A stretch of DNA of 64,000 nucleotides from Litchfieldia salsa (lineage in GTDB: Bacteria > Bacillota > Bacilli > Bacillales > Bacillaceae_L), in NCBI RefSeq assembly GCF_900104555.1, contig NZ_FNJU01000011.1, positions 1 through 64,000 of the forward strand, in the 5' to 3' direction. The notes below the pieces were generated by a model. That model was not told the DNA's origin. It saw nothing but the letters and a program-made list of their open reading frames with translations, and made no database searches. A program made the translations under genes and the position numbers. How positions within the stretch are numbered: the first letter of the stretch is position 1; each line of letters starts with the position of its first letter. Shown here piece by piece: positions 18,496 to 29,240 of the stretch.

Positions 18496-19536
18496 TTAAT
18501 TCCTACTCTCACCTAGTATATTTGAAAGGTCCTCCATTTCATGTGTCGGTAAACGTCCCATTAAAGAATCCACTGCCTCTTTAGGACTTTTATCATTAAA
18601 AAGAACATCATATAGAGCAAATGTAATTGGCATGCTAACATTCATCTTATGTGCAAGTTGATAAGCAGCCTTTGTTGTTCTTACTCCTTCAACAACCATA
18701 CCCATGTTTTCTAACACTTCTTCTAAACTCTGACCTTTTCCGAGCAAATTACCCGCTCTCCAATTTCTCGAATGAACACTTGTACAAGTAACAATTAAAT
18801 CTCCAACACCTGTAAGTCCAGAAAAAGTTAAAGGATTTGCACCCATAACGCTTCCCAATCTAGCAATTTCAGCGAGTCCTCTTGTAATTAATGCTGCTTT
18901 TGCATTATCCCCGTAACCTAGCCCATCCGTAATTCCAGCACACAATGCAATAATATTTTTTAATGCACCACCTATTTCAACACCTACAATATCAGGATTT
19001 GTATAAACTCTAAAATATTTGTTGATAAATAGATCTTGTACATGTTCAGCAGCAGTTATATTTTTAGATGAAGATGTAACTGTTGTCGGATGACGTAAAC
19101 TAACTTCCTCTGCGTGACTTGGTCCGGATAGAACGACAACATCCTTTAACAATTCTTTTGGCATTTCCTCTTCAATAATTTCAGAAATTCTCTTTAATGA
19201 ATCAGGCTCAATTCCCTTACTCACATGGACAATTGTTAAGGGTTTATCTGTATAACCAGTTACCTTTTGTAAAACCTCACGTATTGCCTTTGTTGGAACT
19301 GCGAGGACTACTGTATGTATACCCTCTAACGCTGCTTCGAGATCATGATATCCAATAATCTCTTCAGGTAGCTTAATATCGGGTAAGTACCGACTGTTTG
19401 TATGGTATTGATTAATTTCTGAAATTAAATCTTTGTTATGCCCCCATAACCTAACTTCATGTCCATTATCGGCTAACACCATTGCTAGTGCAGTTCCCCA
19501 ACTACCTGCACCTATAACGATTATTTGTTGACCCAT
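18496..19536 (-). CDS. gpsA: Glycerol-3-phosphate dehydrogenase [NAD(P)+] GpsA
   Basis: GpsA reduces dihydroxyacetone phosphate to glycerol 3-phosphate for phospholipid synthesis. The 346 aa protein shows the Rossmann motif [11 protein letters not shown] at the N terminus, [11 protein letters not shown], and the catalytic-lysine helix [14 protein letters not shown] near residue 190. It also shows [14 protein letters not shown]. It lies 23 nt after der on the same strand. Length is normal, with a slightly longer C-terminal tail. Confidence 0.95.
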   Translation of the reverse strand: MGQQIIVIGAGSWGTALAMVLADNGHEVRLWGHNKDLISEINQYHTNSRYLPDIKLPEEIIGYHDLEAALEGIHTVVLAVPTKAIREVLQKVTGYTDKPLTIVHVSKGIEPDSLKRISEIIEEEMPKELLKDVVVLSGPSHAEEVSLRHPTTVTSSSKNITAAEHVQDLFINKYFRVYTNPDIVGVEIGGALKNIIALCAGITDGLGYGDNAKAALITRGLAEIARLGSVMGANPLTFSGLTGVGDLIVTCTSVHSRNWRAGNLLGKGQSLEEVLENMGMVVEGVRTTKAAYQLAHKMNVSMPITFALYDVLFNDKSPKEAVDSLMGRLPTHEMEDLSNILGESRN

Positions 19537-19559
19537 TTCTCACACCTCACTACTAATTC

Positions 19560-20870
19560 TTATTTTCTCGCTCTTGTCAATAATCTGATAGGCGTTCCTT
19601 CAAATCCAAAAGCAGCACGGATTCGATTCTCTAAGAAGCGTTCATATGAAAAATGCATAATTTCTGGTTCATTAACAAATACAACAAAAGTAGGTGGCTT
19701 TACCCCAACTTGTGTTACATAATAAATTCTTAATCGTTTTCCTTTGTCTGTAGGTGCAGGATTCATTGCAACTGCATCCATTATGACATCATTTAAGACA
19801 TTTGTCTCCACTCTTAATGAGTGATTTTCACTAGCCAATTCAATCATAGGGATTAGTGTATGAATACGTTTTTTCGTGATTGCAGATAAAAACACAATAG
19901 GTGCATAATCAAGAAATAGGAAATGATCTCTAATTTTTTGCTCAAATTCCTTCATTGTTTTTTCATCTTTTTCTACTGCATCCCACTTATTAACAACAAT
20001 AACAACAGCTCTACCTGCTTCGTGCGCATATCCCGCAATTTTCTTATCTTGTTCAATAATACCTTCCTCTGCATTAATAACGACTAAAACGACATCAGAT
20101 CTTTCAATCGCCTTTAAAGCCCTAAGGACACTGTATTTTTCTGTTGTTTCATATACTTTCCCTTTTTTGCGCATTCCGGCAGTATCGATAATGACGTATT
20201 CCTTATTGTTATACTTCAACTCAGTATCAATTGCATCTCTTGTTGTTCCAGCTATATCACTAACAATTACTCTTTCTTCACCTAATAACGCATTTACCAA
20301 TGAAGATTTCCCTACATTTGGTCTACCAATTAAGCTGAACTTGATTTTATCATCATCATCATCATCATTTCCCTTTTTAGGGAAATGCTCAATTACTGCA
20401 TCTAACAAATCACCTAAACCAAGCCCGTGAGAACCTGAGATTGGATACGGCTCTCCAAACCCTAACGAATAAAAATCATAAATAGCTTCCCGCATTTCAG
20501 GATTATCTACCTTGTTAACGGCAAGTACAACTGGTTTCTTAGATCTAAAGAGCAATTTTGCGACCTCTTCGTCTGCCGCAGTTACTCCTTCACGACTGTT
20601 GGTCATAAAGATAATCACATCCGCTTCGTCAATCGCAATCTCTGCTTGATAGCGTATTTGTGCTAAAAACGGCTCGTCTCCAACCTCTATTCCACCTGTA
20701 TCAATAATATTAAAAACCTGATTTAACCATTCTCCGGAACTATAAATTCTATCCCTCGTCACTCCTGGTACATCTTCTACAATTGAAATTCTTTCTCCAA
20801 CTACACGATTAAAAATGGTTGATTTCCCTACATTAGGTCGTCCAACAATAGCTACTACTGGTTTCACCAT
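19560..20870 (-). CDS. der: Ribosome biogenesis GTPase Der (EngA)
   Basis: Der is an essential double GTPase of 50S ribosome assembly. The two G domains are clear, with GRPNVGKST near residue 10 and GRPNVGKSS near residue 183. Each has DTxG switch motifs (DTGGIE, DTAGMR) and NKxD motifs (NKVDN, NKWDA). A C-terminal KH-like domain ends in [12 protein letters not shown]. The linker between the G domains contains six Asp in a row, encoded by an uninterrupted ATC-type trinucleotide run near 20351-20368. The start ATG follows the promoter gap at 20871-20994. Confidence 0.96.
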   Translation of the reverse strand: MVKPVVAIVGRPNVGKSTIFNRVVGERISIVEDVPGVTRDRIYSSGEWLNQVFNIIDTGGIEVGDEPFLAQIRYQAEIAIDEADVIIFMTNSREGVTAADEEVAKLLFRSKKPVVLAVNKVDNPEMREAIYDFYSLGFGEPYPISGSHGLGLGDLLDAVIEHFPKKGNDDDDDDKIKFSLIGRPNVGKSSLVNALLGEERVIVSDIAGTTRDAIDTELKYNNKEYVIIDTAGMRKKGKVYETTEKYSVLRALKAIERSDVVLVVINAEEGIIEQDKKIAGYAHEAGRAVVIVVNKWDAVEKDEKTMKEFEQKIRDHFLFLDYAPIVFLSAITKKRIHTLIPMIELASENHSLRVETNVLNDVIMDAVAMNPAPTDKGKRLRIYYVTQVGVKPPTFVVFVNEPEIMHFSYERFLENRIRAAFGFEGTPIRLLTRARK

Positions 20871-20994
20871 TATACAATCACCCTTCCTCTATTTAATATT
20901 GTAAGCTATTTTTCACAGTTCTTATGTTAAGACATGCTTTTAAGGCGAAATTTAAAAAGCCAATATAAACAACTAGCAATATGTATGAAATAAA

Positions 20995-21013
20995 CCCTTC
21001 TCTTTTAGAAGGG
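20995..21013 (-). terminator. Intrinsic terminator after the YIEGIA-coupled gene
   Basis: On the minus strand CCCTTCT (21013-21007) pairs with AGAAGGG (21001-20995) around AAAAG, followed by TTTATTTC. The T tract is modest. It closes the yphA-YIEGIA-small gene transcript ahead of der. Confidence 0.6.
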
Positions 21014-21064
21014 CTAACTTTTATATTTTATCAGAAATGGTTATAAAAGCAATTAAATTAAATA

Positions 21065-21250
21065 TCAGTGTTTTACTATGACATATAGGTCGTCACTAAG
21101 TCCATGCGCAATTCCATCTAATATCGCTTCTAAGCTTGCCGCTGTCTGTTCCATCTCTTCCTTTGATTGACATGTAAAAATCGCAGTGCTGCCAGCTACC
21201 TTTGAAGGGTTTGTCGTAATAATGGCTAAAATATACTTTTCTATATTTAT
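21065..21250 (-). CDS. Small partner of YIEGIA (capping complex subunit-like), apparent AUA start
   Basis: A 61-codon frame directly follows the YIEGIA gene. It reads INIEKYILAIITTNPSKVAG, then a central STAIFTCQSKEEMEQ segment, then LEAILDGIAHGL and a final YVIVKH. This resembles the short family annotated as capping complex subunit for YIEGIA. An in-frame TAA lies shortly upstream, and no ATG, GTG or TTG exists before Met33. The best start is ATA at 21250-21248, overlapping the YIEGIA stop as ATAA, analogous to a usual ATGA overlap. AAAGGGCGG upstream may serve as ribosome binding site. Coding is well supported and the start codon is inferred. Confidence 0.7.
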   Translation of the reverse strand: MNIEKYILAIITTNPSKVAGSTAIFTCQSKEEMEQTAASLEAILDGIAHGLSDDLYVIVKH

Positions 21251-22143
21251 TTTAAACGCCGCCCTTTCTTATTGGCCTTTGATTCAGTAGGCATTCTTAT
21301 CGCATTTTCCAATGTTGGTACTTGACCAATTACCGCTATCGCTTTCTCTATGTCTTTCTCTTGAGGTAAGACAAAGATACCTACCCTTCCATCATCAAGG
21401 TCTCTTTTGGCTAACGGAACAAGTGCAGGTGTTCCTGAGTCCCTATACACACCTAATGCAGTTGAAACATCATGTAAGATCGCTTGTCTTTGTCCCAAGT
21501 TAGCAATCGTTGAGCGTACATTAAAGTTTTTTGGCTTTAATACAAAACCCATACCATATTTCAGTACTTCTTTTTGCCTTGCCGGTAGGCCGATGTTCAT
21601 AATATAAATATTATCAACATATAAGCCTGCACCATCAAACCTAGGTTCCATATATTCAATTTCAACAATATCTTTTAGTTTTCCACCTGCCATTAACTTT
21701 TTAGAAACAAAGATACCAAGGATCCCTACGACAAGTGCAATCCAAACATTCCAAACTAAATAAGCAAAAGTTGTCGAGAATGATGTTAGTATAACTAAAT
21801 AATTTCTACTTTCAAATGCGACCGCAATCCCTTCAATATATGTACTCCCTCTTTTTACTAGTTCATATTGATCTAACTCTGTTAATGTATTTCGTTCCAT
21901 ATTTCTTACGTCTCTAAACTGTGAAGCTGCAATTGTAAGAAATGTAATGGCTGTAAATTCTTGTTCCATGATGGACGGAACAGCAACAGAACCTAAACCC
22001 GCTGCAATAAAACCTAAAGCAACATGAATAATCTTACCGTGCAGATAAGTTGGATATTGTCGATAATCGGTGCGGAGCATATAAATTCTTGTCGCAACAC
22101 CAAATATTAATCCGAACAAGATTGGATATGTATATTCATTCAT
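21247..22143 (-). CDS. YIEGIA family membrane protein (YphB-like)
   Basis: This 298 aa protein carries the family-defining motif STYIEGIAVAFE near residue 115. It has predicted membrane segments near residues 5-22, 38-60 and 130-152, and a soluble C-terminal half containing GIFVLPQEKDIEKAIAVIG. The C terminus is very basic. It overlaps yphA by 8 nt and the small downstream gene by about 4 nt, so all three are likely translated together. The position matches B. subtilis yphB. The mechanism is not known to me; context points to sporulation. Confidence 0.85.
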   Translation of the reverse strand: MNEYTYPILFGLIFGVATRIYMLRTDYRQYPTYLHGKIIHVALGFIAAGLGSVAVPSIMEQEFTAITFLTIAASQFRDVRNMERNTLTELDQYELVKRGSTYIEGIAVAFESRNYLVILTSFSTTFAYLVWNVWIALVVGILGIFVSKKLMAGGKLKDIVEIEYMEPRFDGAGLYVDNIYIMNIGLPARQKEVLKYGMGFVLKPKNFNVRSTIANLGQRQAILHDVSTALGVYRDSGTPALVPLAKRDLDDGRVGIFVLPQEKDIEKAIAVIGQVPTLENAIRMPTESKANKKGRRLK

Positions 22144-22744
22144 TTATTCGAGTTTCTCCTTTTGCATTTTTTTGAACCATCTCATCAATATACTGGATTA
22201 AAACCTCTAATTTTAACCAAACAAACACAATAATAAAAGAAAGTGATAATACATCTAAAAATGAATAAGAACCAATTTCATAGTTGAACCGAAACTTATT
22301 AATGATGAATCCATAGAGTAATTCACCCTGACAACTCCCAATTAATAGACAAGCTATTCTAGACACTCTTTCTTTCGTTAGCATTAATGTTAAGTATACA
22401 AGCACAATGGCTAGCATCCATTTCCGGTCAAGAAACAGCCAAATCGGATCAAATAATTCAAACAATTGGAAGGTTACGTATGCAATAGTTATGGTTAGCG
22501 AACAAATGAGTAAATATACTTTTTGAGCAATTGTTTTTTTTACGATTAAAGCAAAAGGAAGAATGAGAATAATTAAATGAACAAGATTTAAGTGATATGT
22601 GTTAATCAATAAATCAATCGATGAAAGACTAAGAATTAGTAATATCAAAAATGAAAGTATTAAACGTTTTTTTCCTTTATCCATAAAAAAGGTTGTATAA
22701 ATCCACCCCAACCAAGTAATCCAATAAAAATAAAGACCTTCCAT
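22136..22744 (-). CDS. YphA-like polytopic membrane protein
   Basis: This 202 aa protein has about six hydrophobic segments (roughly residues 5-20, 28-47, 55-72, 75-95, 108-127 and 158-182) and a charged C-terminal tail. No catalytic motif was seen. Place and size match B. subtilis yphA, uncharacterised. It overlaps the YIEGIA gene by 8 nt. The 172-nt gap upstream separates it from the divergent ypzI. Confidence 0.75.
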   Translation of the reverse strand: MEGLYFYWITWLGWIYTTFFMDKGKKRLILSFLILLILSLSSIDLLINTYHLNLVHLIILILPFALIVKKTIAQKVYLLICSLTITIAYVTFQLFELFDPIWLFLDRKWMLAIVLVYLTLMLTKERVSRIACLLIGSCQGELLYGFIINKFRFNYEIGSYSFLDVLSLSFIIVFVWLKLEVLIQYIDEMVQKNAKGETRINE

Positions 22745-22916
22745 CAGCCACCTCCTACCTTTTTCATTATGGGTAAAATAATTGTATATTAGACTGAATT
22801 TCCATAGAAATTAGGAAGAATAGATAAAGAAATTTCAGAAACAATAACGATAGTAAGTAAAATATGATTCTTATGAGATCACAATTAAATTTCAGGGGTT
22901 AAAGGAGGGAAAGAAA

Positions 22917-23051
22917 ATGGGAAAGGATAGACAAGAGAAGAAGCTGCGAGAACGAAATGTTGTACGTGCTGACAGAGATCCTGAACTTCATAATCCAGGC
23001 GCTACGAAGTTAGAAGGACCTGAAGAAGCAAGAGAGAGAAATGAACATTAA
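22917..23051 (+). CDS. ypzI: YpzI family small protein
   Basis: This is a 44-codon gene with an excellent ribosome binding site (AAAGGAGGG, 7-8 nt upstream). The protein begins MGKDRQEKKLRERN and ends PGATKLEGPEEARERNEH, matching the YpzI family of very small, charged, hydrophilic proteins in Bacillus. It lies alone on the plus strand between yphA and fni. It shares a bidirectional terminator with fni. Function unknown. Confidence 0.85.
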   Translation: MGKDRQEKKLRERNVVRADRDPELHNPGATKLEGPEEARERNEH

Positions 23052-23075
23052 ATACTTGGTTTTCTATATAACGAA

Positions 23076-24183
<1,108 letters not shown>

Positions 24184-25329
24184 TTATTTTAATTTTTTTA
24201 ATTGATCCCCAATCATTTCCCCTAATTGAAAACCTGAAGAAGACTCTTCTTTTTGTTGGTACTTAATAAGATCCTCTTCATTAAAATAGTCTTCTTCTAG
24301 CTCTTTCATACTCAAAGAAATTCTTTGCTCTTTTTCATTAATTTCCAAGACTTTTACATTTACTTTTTGTCCTTCTTTTAGAACCTCATGCGGTGTACCG
24401 ATATGTTTATTAGAAATTTGAGAGATATGAACAAGGCCCTCCACACCTGGAATAATTTCAACAAATGCACCAAATGATACAAGTCTTCTTACTGTACCTT
24501 CTTTTACGTCACCACGCGCAATTTGTTCATGAATATTTGCCCATGGTCCAGGTAAGGTATCCTTAATAGATAGAGATATTCGATCATTATCAAGATCAAT
24601 TGATAGAATTTTCACAGTAACCTTTTGACCCTCTTCTACCACATCAGAAGGTTTATCAACATGGTTATGTGACAATTGTGAAATATGTACTAGACCATCA
24701 ATTCCACCCAAATCAACAAATGCACCAAAATCAGTTAATCTCTGAACTGTACCTTCCAGAACTTGACCAGCTTCTAATGAATGAATTACTTTGTTCTTTT
24801 GTTGCTTCTGTTCTGCTTCAACAACCGCACGATGGGAAAGAATCACTCGATTTTTTTCACGGTCTAATTCTACTACTTTTACTGTTAAAGTGTTGTGTAA
24901 GTATTCAGAAAAGTCCTCAACATAGTGTGTTTCAACTAACGAGGCAGGAATGAAACCTCTAACACCAATATCAACGACTAAACCACCTTTCACTACATCC
25001 TTCACTTCTGTTTCAAACACTTCACCAGAATTAAATCGTTCTTCTAATATTTCCCAAGATTTTTCTGCAGTTGCAGCTCTCTTAGAAAGAATTAAAGTCT
25101 CTTCTTCAACTTTAGTGACCTTTAACTCTAATTCTTCCCCTTCTGATACTACATCACTCGCTTTTTCTACATGAAGACTAGAGAGTTCACTTATGGGAAT
25201 AATGCCATCAACCTTACTGTTTGTAATGCTCACGATTACTTGCTTTTCTTCAACTTTTGTTACTGTGGCAGTAACAATGTCTCCAACTTCTAAATCTTTC
25301 ACATCAACTTGATTCATATCCTCAACCAT
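24184..25329 (-). CDS. S1 domain protein, 30S ribosomal protein S1 homologue (YpfD)
   Basis: This protein has four S1 RNA-binding repeats, at about residues 10-80, 95-165, 180-250 and 265-335. Each ends with the typical VKVLxI/ISLS pattern (for example [33 protein letters not shown]). It is shorter than the six-repeat E. coli S1, as normal for Bacillus (381 aa). The ATG at 25329 was preferred; AAGGAGG lies 7 nt upstream and a GTG lies just before. It may bind mRNA, but the Bacillus homologue is dispensable, so its precise role is unsettled. Confidence 0.92.
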   Translation of the reverse strand: MVEDMNQVDVKDLEVGDIVTATVTKVEEKQVIVSITNSKVDGIIPISELSSLHVEKASDVVSEGEELELKVTKVEEETLILSKRAATAEKSWEILEERFNSGEVFETEVKDVVKGGLVVDIGVRGFIPASLVETHYVEDFSEYLHNTLTVKVVELDREKNRVILSHRAVVEAEQKQQKNKVIHSLEAGQVLEGTVQRLTDFGAFVDLGGIDGLVHISQLSHNHVDKPSDVVEEGQKVTVKILSIDLDNDRISLSIKDTLPGPWANIHEQIARGDVKEGTVRRLVSFGAFVEIIPGVEGLVHISQISNKHIGTPHEVLKEGQKVNVKVLEINEKEQRISLSMKELEEDYFNEEDLIKYQQKEESSSGFQLGEMIGDQLKKLK

Positions 25330-25507
25330 CACTTAACCTCCTTAAGTCCACCTGCTGACAAAACTAGAGTACTACTTTGCCATGCAAATGTGTCATATAC
25401 CCTCGCGAATTGTTAGCAGAAAATTCTCAGGACTATATCTATTCTAAAATTCTTTCTTTAATAAACTTCTAATAAATGCTACTTTTTGTCAAGTACAAAC
25501 TCTTAAA

Positions 25508-26089
25508 CTATATATTTTTTTCAAGCAATTGTTGTATTCCAGCCATAATATGTTCTGTCACTGTTTCAGCAGATGCTTTCTCCTGCCTTAAATGATCCAT
25601 TTCAATTGGTTGTCCATAGACCACCTTTATCTTGCCAAATATTTTATAAGGTCCAATAATGGCGCATGGAATAACAACAGCATTTGAACGGAGAGCAAAA
25701 AAACCTGCACCTGCTAACCCTTTCCCAAGCTTACCATCCTTACTTCTAGTACCTTCAGGGAATAATCCTAAAACCTCATTATCTTTTAGGATCTTCATCG
25801 CTTTTCGTAAGGCCTCCCTGTCACTCATACCGCGTTTAACAGGAAATGCGTTTGTTTTACTAATAAGTTTACCAAGAACAGGAACTTTAAATAATTCTTC
25901 TTTTGCCATAAAATGAACAGGTCTTTCCACTGTAATACCAACAACAGGGGGGTCTAAATTATCTATATGATTAGAACATATGATGACAGGATCATTCTTT
26001 GGCACGTTTTCTTGGCCAATAACTTCTATACGATAAAATGGTTTTAAAAGTGTCCTAACTGTTTCTCTTGCAAAGATATAAAAACTCAT
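25508..26089 (-). CDS. plsC: 1-acyl-sn-glycerol-3-phosphate acyltransferase PlsC
   Basis: PlsC acylates lysophosphatidic acid to phosphatidic acid at the membrane. The 193 aa protein has the HX4D motif (SNHIDNLDP) near residue 40, FMAKEELFKVP, and the EGTRS motif (FPEGTRSKDG) near residue 112. The second half carries the expected VVIPCAIIG and IKVVYGQPI strands. It lies 6 nt after cmk and is cotranscribed with it. Together with gpsA in this window it covers early phospholipid synthesis. Confidence 0.93.
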   Translation of the reverse strand: MSFYIFARETVRTLLKPFYRIEVIGQENVPKNDPVIICSNHIDNLDPPVVGITVERPVHFMAKEELFKVPVLGKLISKTNAFPVKRGMSDREALRKAMKILKDNEVLGLFPEGTRSKDGKLGKGLAGAGFFALRSNAVVIPCAIIGPYKIFGKIKVVYGQPIEMDHLRQEKASAETVTEHIMAGIQQLLEKNI

Positions 26090-26095
26090 TTCATA

Positions 26096-26767
26096 TCAAC
26101 CCCTCTCATTGACAAGATTCATAATTTTGTCCACTACTTCAGGAATCGCCATAGATGTAGTATCAATTTCTATTGCATCATCTGCCTTTTTCAGAGGTGC
26201 TACTTCACGCTCAGAATCCAACTGATCTCTTAGAGCAATTTCTTCTTTTAAGCGATCAAGATTCGATTCCATTCCTTTTGAGACGTTCTCTTCATGTCGC
26301 CTTACTGCTCTTTCTTCTACTGAAGCCAATAAGAATACTTTAATTTCTGCATTAGGAAGGACGTGTGTTCCAATATCCCTTCCATCCATGACAACTCCAC
26401 CATTAACAGCTAATTGCTGTTGCCTTGATACCATTTCTTCACGAACAGCACGATGCTTTGCTACAATTGATACAGAATTGGTAACCAAATTTGATCTTAT
26501 TTCCTCTGTAACATTAACTCCATCCAAATAAACAAGTTGACCATTTGGAACCGGTTTTAATTCAATTTTAGTATGAAGCAACAGTTCAAGTAATTTATCT
26601 TCATCCTCTAGGTTGATCTCTTCTGCTATTGCCTTATAAGTTAATGATCGATACATTGCTCCAGTGTCAATATATATGTAAGATAGTTTTTTAGCGATAA
26701 TTTTTGCAACCGTACTTTTCCCAGCAGCTGCCGGACCATCGATTGCAATTGAAATATGTTTTTCCAT
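26096..26767 (-). CDS. cmk: Cytidylate kinase
   Basis: Cmk phosphorylates CMP and dCMP. The P-loop [10 protein letters not shown] is at residues 9-18, followed by [25 protein letters not shown] in the CMP site, and [19 protein letters not shown] near the end. The length of 223 aa is typical. It starts with ATG preceded by GGGGGATTTAAAC-like spacing. It is upstream of plsC and the S1-like gene, as in B. subtilis. Confidence 0.95.
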   Translation of the reverse strand: MEKHISIAIDGPAAAGKSTVAKIIAKKLSYIYIDTGAMYRSLTYKAIAEEINLEDEDKLLELLLHTKIELKPVPNGQLVYLDGVNVTEEIRSNLVTNSVSIVAKHRAVREEMVSRQQQLAVNGGVVMDGRDIGTHVLPNAEIKVFLLASVEERAVRRHEENVSKGMESNLDRLKEEIALRDQLDSEREVAPLKKADDAIEIDTTSMAIPEVVDKIMNLVNERG

Positions 26768-26825
26768 TAAGTTTAAATCCCCCTATAATACAAAACAAAA
26801 TATAACTTAAAATCTCTATTTGAAA

Positions 26826-27008
26826 TTACTTATTATGAAAAAATGTTTCAATTGTTTGTGTAGCTTCAGATTTATTGACTCCTTCATAATCAACCATCTT
26901 TGTTAGATAAGGTGAGATAGGAGTATATAACAATAGGCCTTGAGCTATGATTAAGGATACTAGTTGAATGATGATTAATTTTATCAATATTTTCTCAAAC
27001 CTCTTCAT
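26826..27008 (-). CDS. YpfB-like small membrane protein (DUF5359)
   Basis: The start is set at the ATG at 27008 (MKRFEKILIKLI), with GGAG 10 nt upstream, giving 60 aa. One long hydrophobic segment covers residues 6-28, followed by a short polar tail. Size and the position between motI and cmk match B. subtilis ypfB. Function unknown. Confidence 0.7.
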   Translation of the reverse strand: MKRFEKILIKLIIIQLVSLIIAQGLLLYTPISPYLTKMVDYEGVNKSEATQTIETFFHNK

Positions 27009-27058
27009 GTCGCACAACTCCATACTTTTTTTATTATTATGCGAAAAAAGAGGAATAA

Positions 27059-27724
27059 TTATTCGATATCTTGAATTCCTTTTTTACGAAGAGACACCTG
27101 TTTTTCAAAGCAAAACTTTGTGACCACCTGGACTTCGTTATTATTAGGGTTAATAAATTGTAATGATGCTCTTTTCCTGCCAGTTTCCTTATCCGTTAAT
27201 ACTCTAATTAATTTACTTTCTAGTTTCAAAAATTGATTTTCGCCCGAAACCATAGGTAATGCAAACCACGTAATTAACTCATCACCAGCTTGACATTGAT
27301 TTTTATTAGGTAGAATAATTGAAGCACCGCCTGCACTAATATCAGTTGATAAGGTAACAAAAGGAGAAAAACGCTGTTGCTTTGAGTGAACAGCAACGTC
27401 AACATTTACATCAATTCTAACAAATTGTCTTCTTTGGATTCTTTTTAATTTTTCATAGCCTGGGAAGGAGATAATGACCATTGGAATCTCCTTAATCATT
27501 CGCCCAACAACCTCTGTGTCAAATAAATAAATCGAATTATCTTGACCAACAAAAGAACCTTTTAATCTTGTCCCATTCATAAAAAAAGCAGACTTACCAG
27601 TTAGCTCATTTATAGGATAATCAATATATAATTGATGACCATTGCTTTCAACTAATCGGCAACGATATTTATGTGCATTGTCGTCAAGCGACTCTAAGGT
27701 GATTGTTTCTCCAATTTTCAACAA
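27059..27724 (-). CDS. motI: PilZ-domain c-di-GMP receptor MotI (YpfA)
   Basis: In B. subtilis this protein binds c-di-GMP and then acts as a clutch on the flagellar stator MotA. The 221 aa protein has an N-terminal YcgR-like domain (residues 1-95) and a C-terminal PilZ domain. The PilZ motif RRQFVR is near residue 103 and DISAGGAS near residue 130. Both c-di-GMP signatures, RxxxR and D/NxSxxG, are intact. It starts at TTG (two TTG in tandem) with AAAGAG upstream. It lies upstream of ypfB-cmk in the usual order. Confidence 0.88.
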   Translation of the reverse strand: MLKIGETITLESLDDNAHKYRCRLVESNGHQLYIDYPINELTGKSAFFMNGTRLKGSFVGQDNSIYLFDTEVVGRMIKEIPMVIISFPGYEKLKRIQRRQFVRIDVNVDVAVHSKQQRFSPFVTLSTDISAGGASIILPNKNQCQAGDELITWFALPMVSGENQFLKLESKLIRVLTDKETGRKRASLQFINPNNNEVQVVTKFCFEKQVSLRKKGIQDIE

Positions 27725-27848
27725 ACTATATCACTCTTTCTACCATCTAATGTCTAGGATATTCTTACAACTTCAAGCCTTAGTTGGATGTATTTCTTTG
27801 GGTCCTCTAAAAATGCCTATATTCTATTAAATCATGTAATAAAAAAAA

Positions 27849-27871
27849 GGGAAAGCATATTTCACTTTCCC
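27849..27871 (-). terminator. Intrinsic terminator after ypeB
   Basis: On the minus strand GGGAAAG (27871-27865) pairs with CTTTCCC (27855-27849), followed by eight T. It closes the sleB-ypeB operon. Confidence 0.8.
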
Positions 27872-27881
27872 AATTAATATC

Positions 27882-29225
27882 TTATGATTGATTATACAAT
27901 GGTTCTGCATTTTTAAGCTTTATTACTTTTTCTTCATATCCATTTTCAGCGTTAATATATAATCGATAGGTATCATTGTCAATAACACCTAAGAACTCAT
28001 AACAAAGAACTTCTTCACCCAAGTCATTTGTAATGATAGCAAGTCGATCTTCCATTACCTCTAGATTTGGATTTACTTTTTTTCGAGCTTCCTCTATTGA
28101 GATTTCCGGTTTTGGTATTTCCCTTTCCTTATGAGAAATCAGAAAATCTCTTGAAGAGAAGCCAATAATATGACCATCATCTAATGCTACTTTCATTTTA
28201 ATTGAATCCGGATAGATTCTAACTCCATCGACACTTGCTACAAAGTTAAAGACTCCGATATTTTGATATTGAGCACTTTCGAAAAGCTCTTGGTTGTGGA
28301 AATTATGTTCTTTGAGAAACTTCATAGCATTGTTACTAGCTTCATTTAAGCTAATTTTTGCTGTTTTTACATCTCTATGTTGGATGACCCAAATTGGATA
28401 TCCACCTTTTTTTGTGATATCCATAAAGATTTCAGACTTAGAATCGGGGTCATCTATTCTTAAGCTATAAAATCCGTTTGTTGCTCCCTCACCATTCTCA
28501 GACACAGACATTTTAACGTCGCCTTTAAGTCCTAGAAATTCTTTTGCAATTTCCTGAGCTTTTTTCTCATCTATTTTTTTACCTTCTAGACCTTCAAACT
28601 CACCACCATTTTTCATGCTTGCAAATGAAGGTCCAAAGTCTGTTCCAGAGTAGGCTTCAACATTTTTCTCAACCGTTTCAAAGCCATCGATGATTGTATT
28701 GTCAGCTTGTTTTTCTCCTGAAGCTAATGCTAATTCTACATCCATCCACCTTAAATTATTTTCTATTACTAAATGCTGAACTTTTCTTAATTCCTTTTGA
28801 ATATCTTCAGCATTTTTGTAGAGCTGTTGTAATGTTTTATATTCTTCTTTAGATAAAGGTTCACCATTTAAATCTCTTACTGCAGTACGGTAACTGAAAT
28901 CACCGATATTTGCTAAAAACTCCTCTGTCTTATTAAAAGGCAACAATGTTAATGGTAGTTGGCCAACATCAGATTGCGCTTCTGACGTCACTCTCCACAC
29001 CTCAGCTAATGCTGGTGATAAAGAATCACGTGAATTCATCGCTAACGTTGTTCCAATCTTATCATGAAGCAAATCAACTTGATAAGACAAATCATGAAAT
29101 GCTCGTTGATAGTTGTTTTCAGCATGAATTAATACTGCATTTTTTTCTTGGTGTTCTTTATACCCCCAATAAGAGGTACCAATAATTCCTATAGTTAATA
29201 TCGTGATAAAGATTCCTCGTAGCAT
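27882..29225 (-). CDS. ypeB: Germination protein YpeB
   Basis: YpeB is needed for SleB to be deposited and held inactive in the spore. The 447 aa protein has an N-terminal membrane anchor (residues 4-21) and a helical region to about 200. Three PepSY-like repeats follow, visible as recurring alternations of LNEASNNAMKFLKEH and VDGVRIYPDSIKMKVALDDG type. It lies 15 nt after sleB in the classic pair. In B. subtilis both are transcribed in the forespore under SigG. Confidence 0.93.
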   Translation of the reverse strand: MLRGIFITILTIGIIGTSYWGYKEHQEKNAVLIHAENNYQRAFHDLSYQVDLLHDKIGTTLAMNSRDSLSPALAEVWRVTSEAQSDVGQLPLTLLPFNKTEEFLANIGDFSYRTAVRDLNGEPLSKEEYKTLQQLYKNAEDIQKELRKVQHLVIENNLRWMDVELALASGEKQADNTIIDGFETVEKNVEAYSGTDFGPSFASMKNGGEFEGLEGKKIDEKKAQEIAKEFLGLKGDVKMSVSENGEGATNGFYSLRIDDPDSKSEIFMDITKKGGYPIWVIQHRDVKTAKISLNEASNNAMKFLKEHNFHNQELFESAQYQNIGVFNFVASVDGVRIYPDSIKMKVALDDGHIIGFSSRDFLISHKEREIPKPEISIEEARKKVNPNLEVMEDRLAIITNDLGEEVLCYEFLGVIDNDTYRLYINAENGYEEKVIKLKNAEPLYNQS

Positions 29226-29240
29226 ACTTATTCACCCTTT

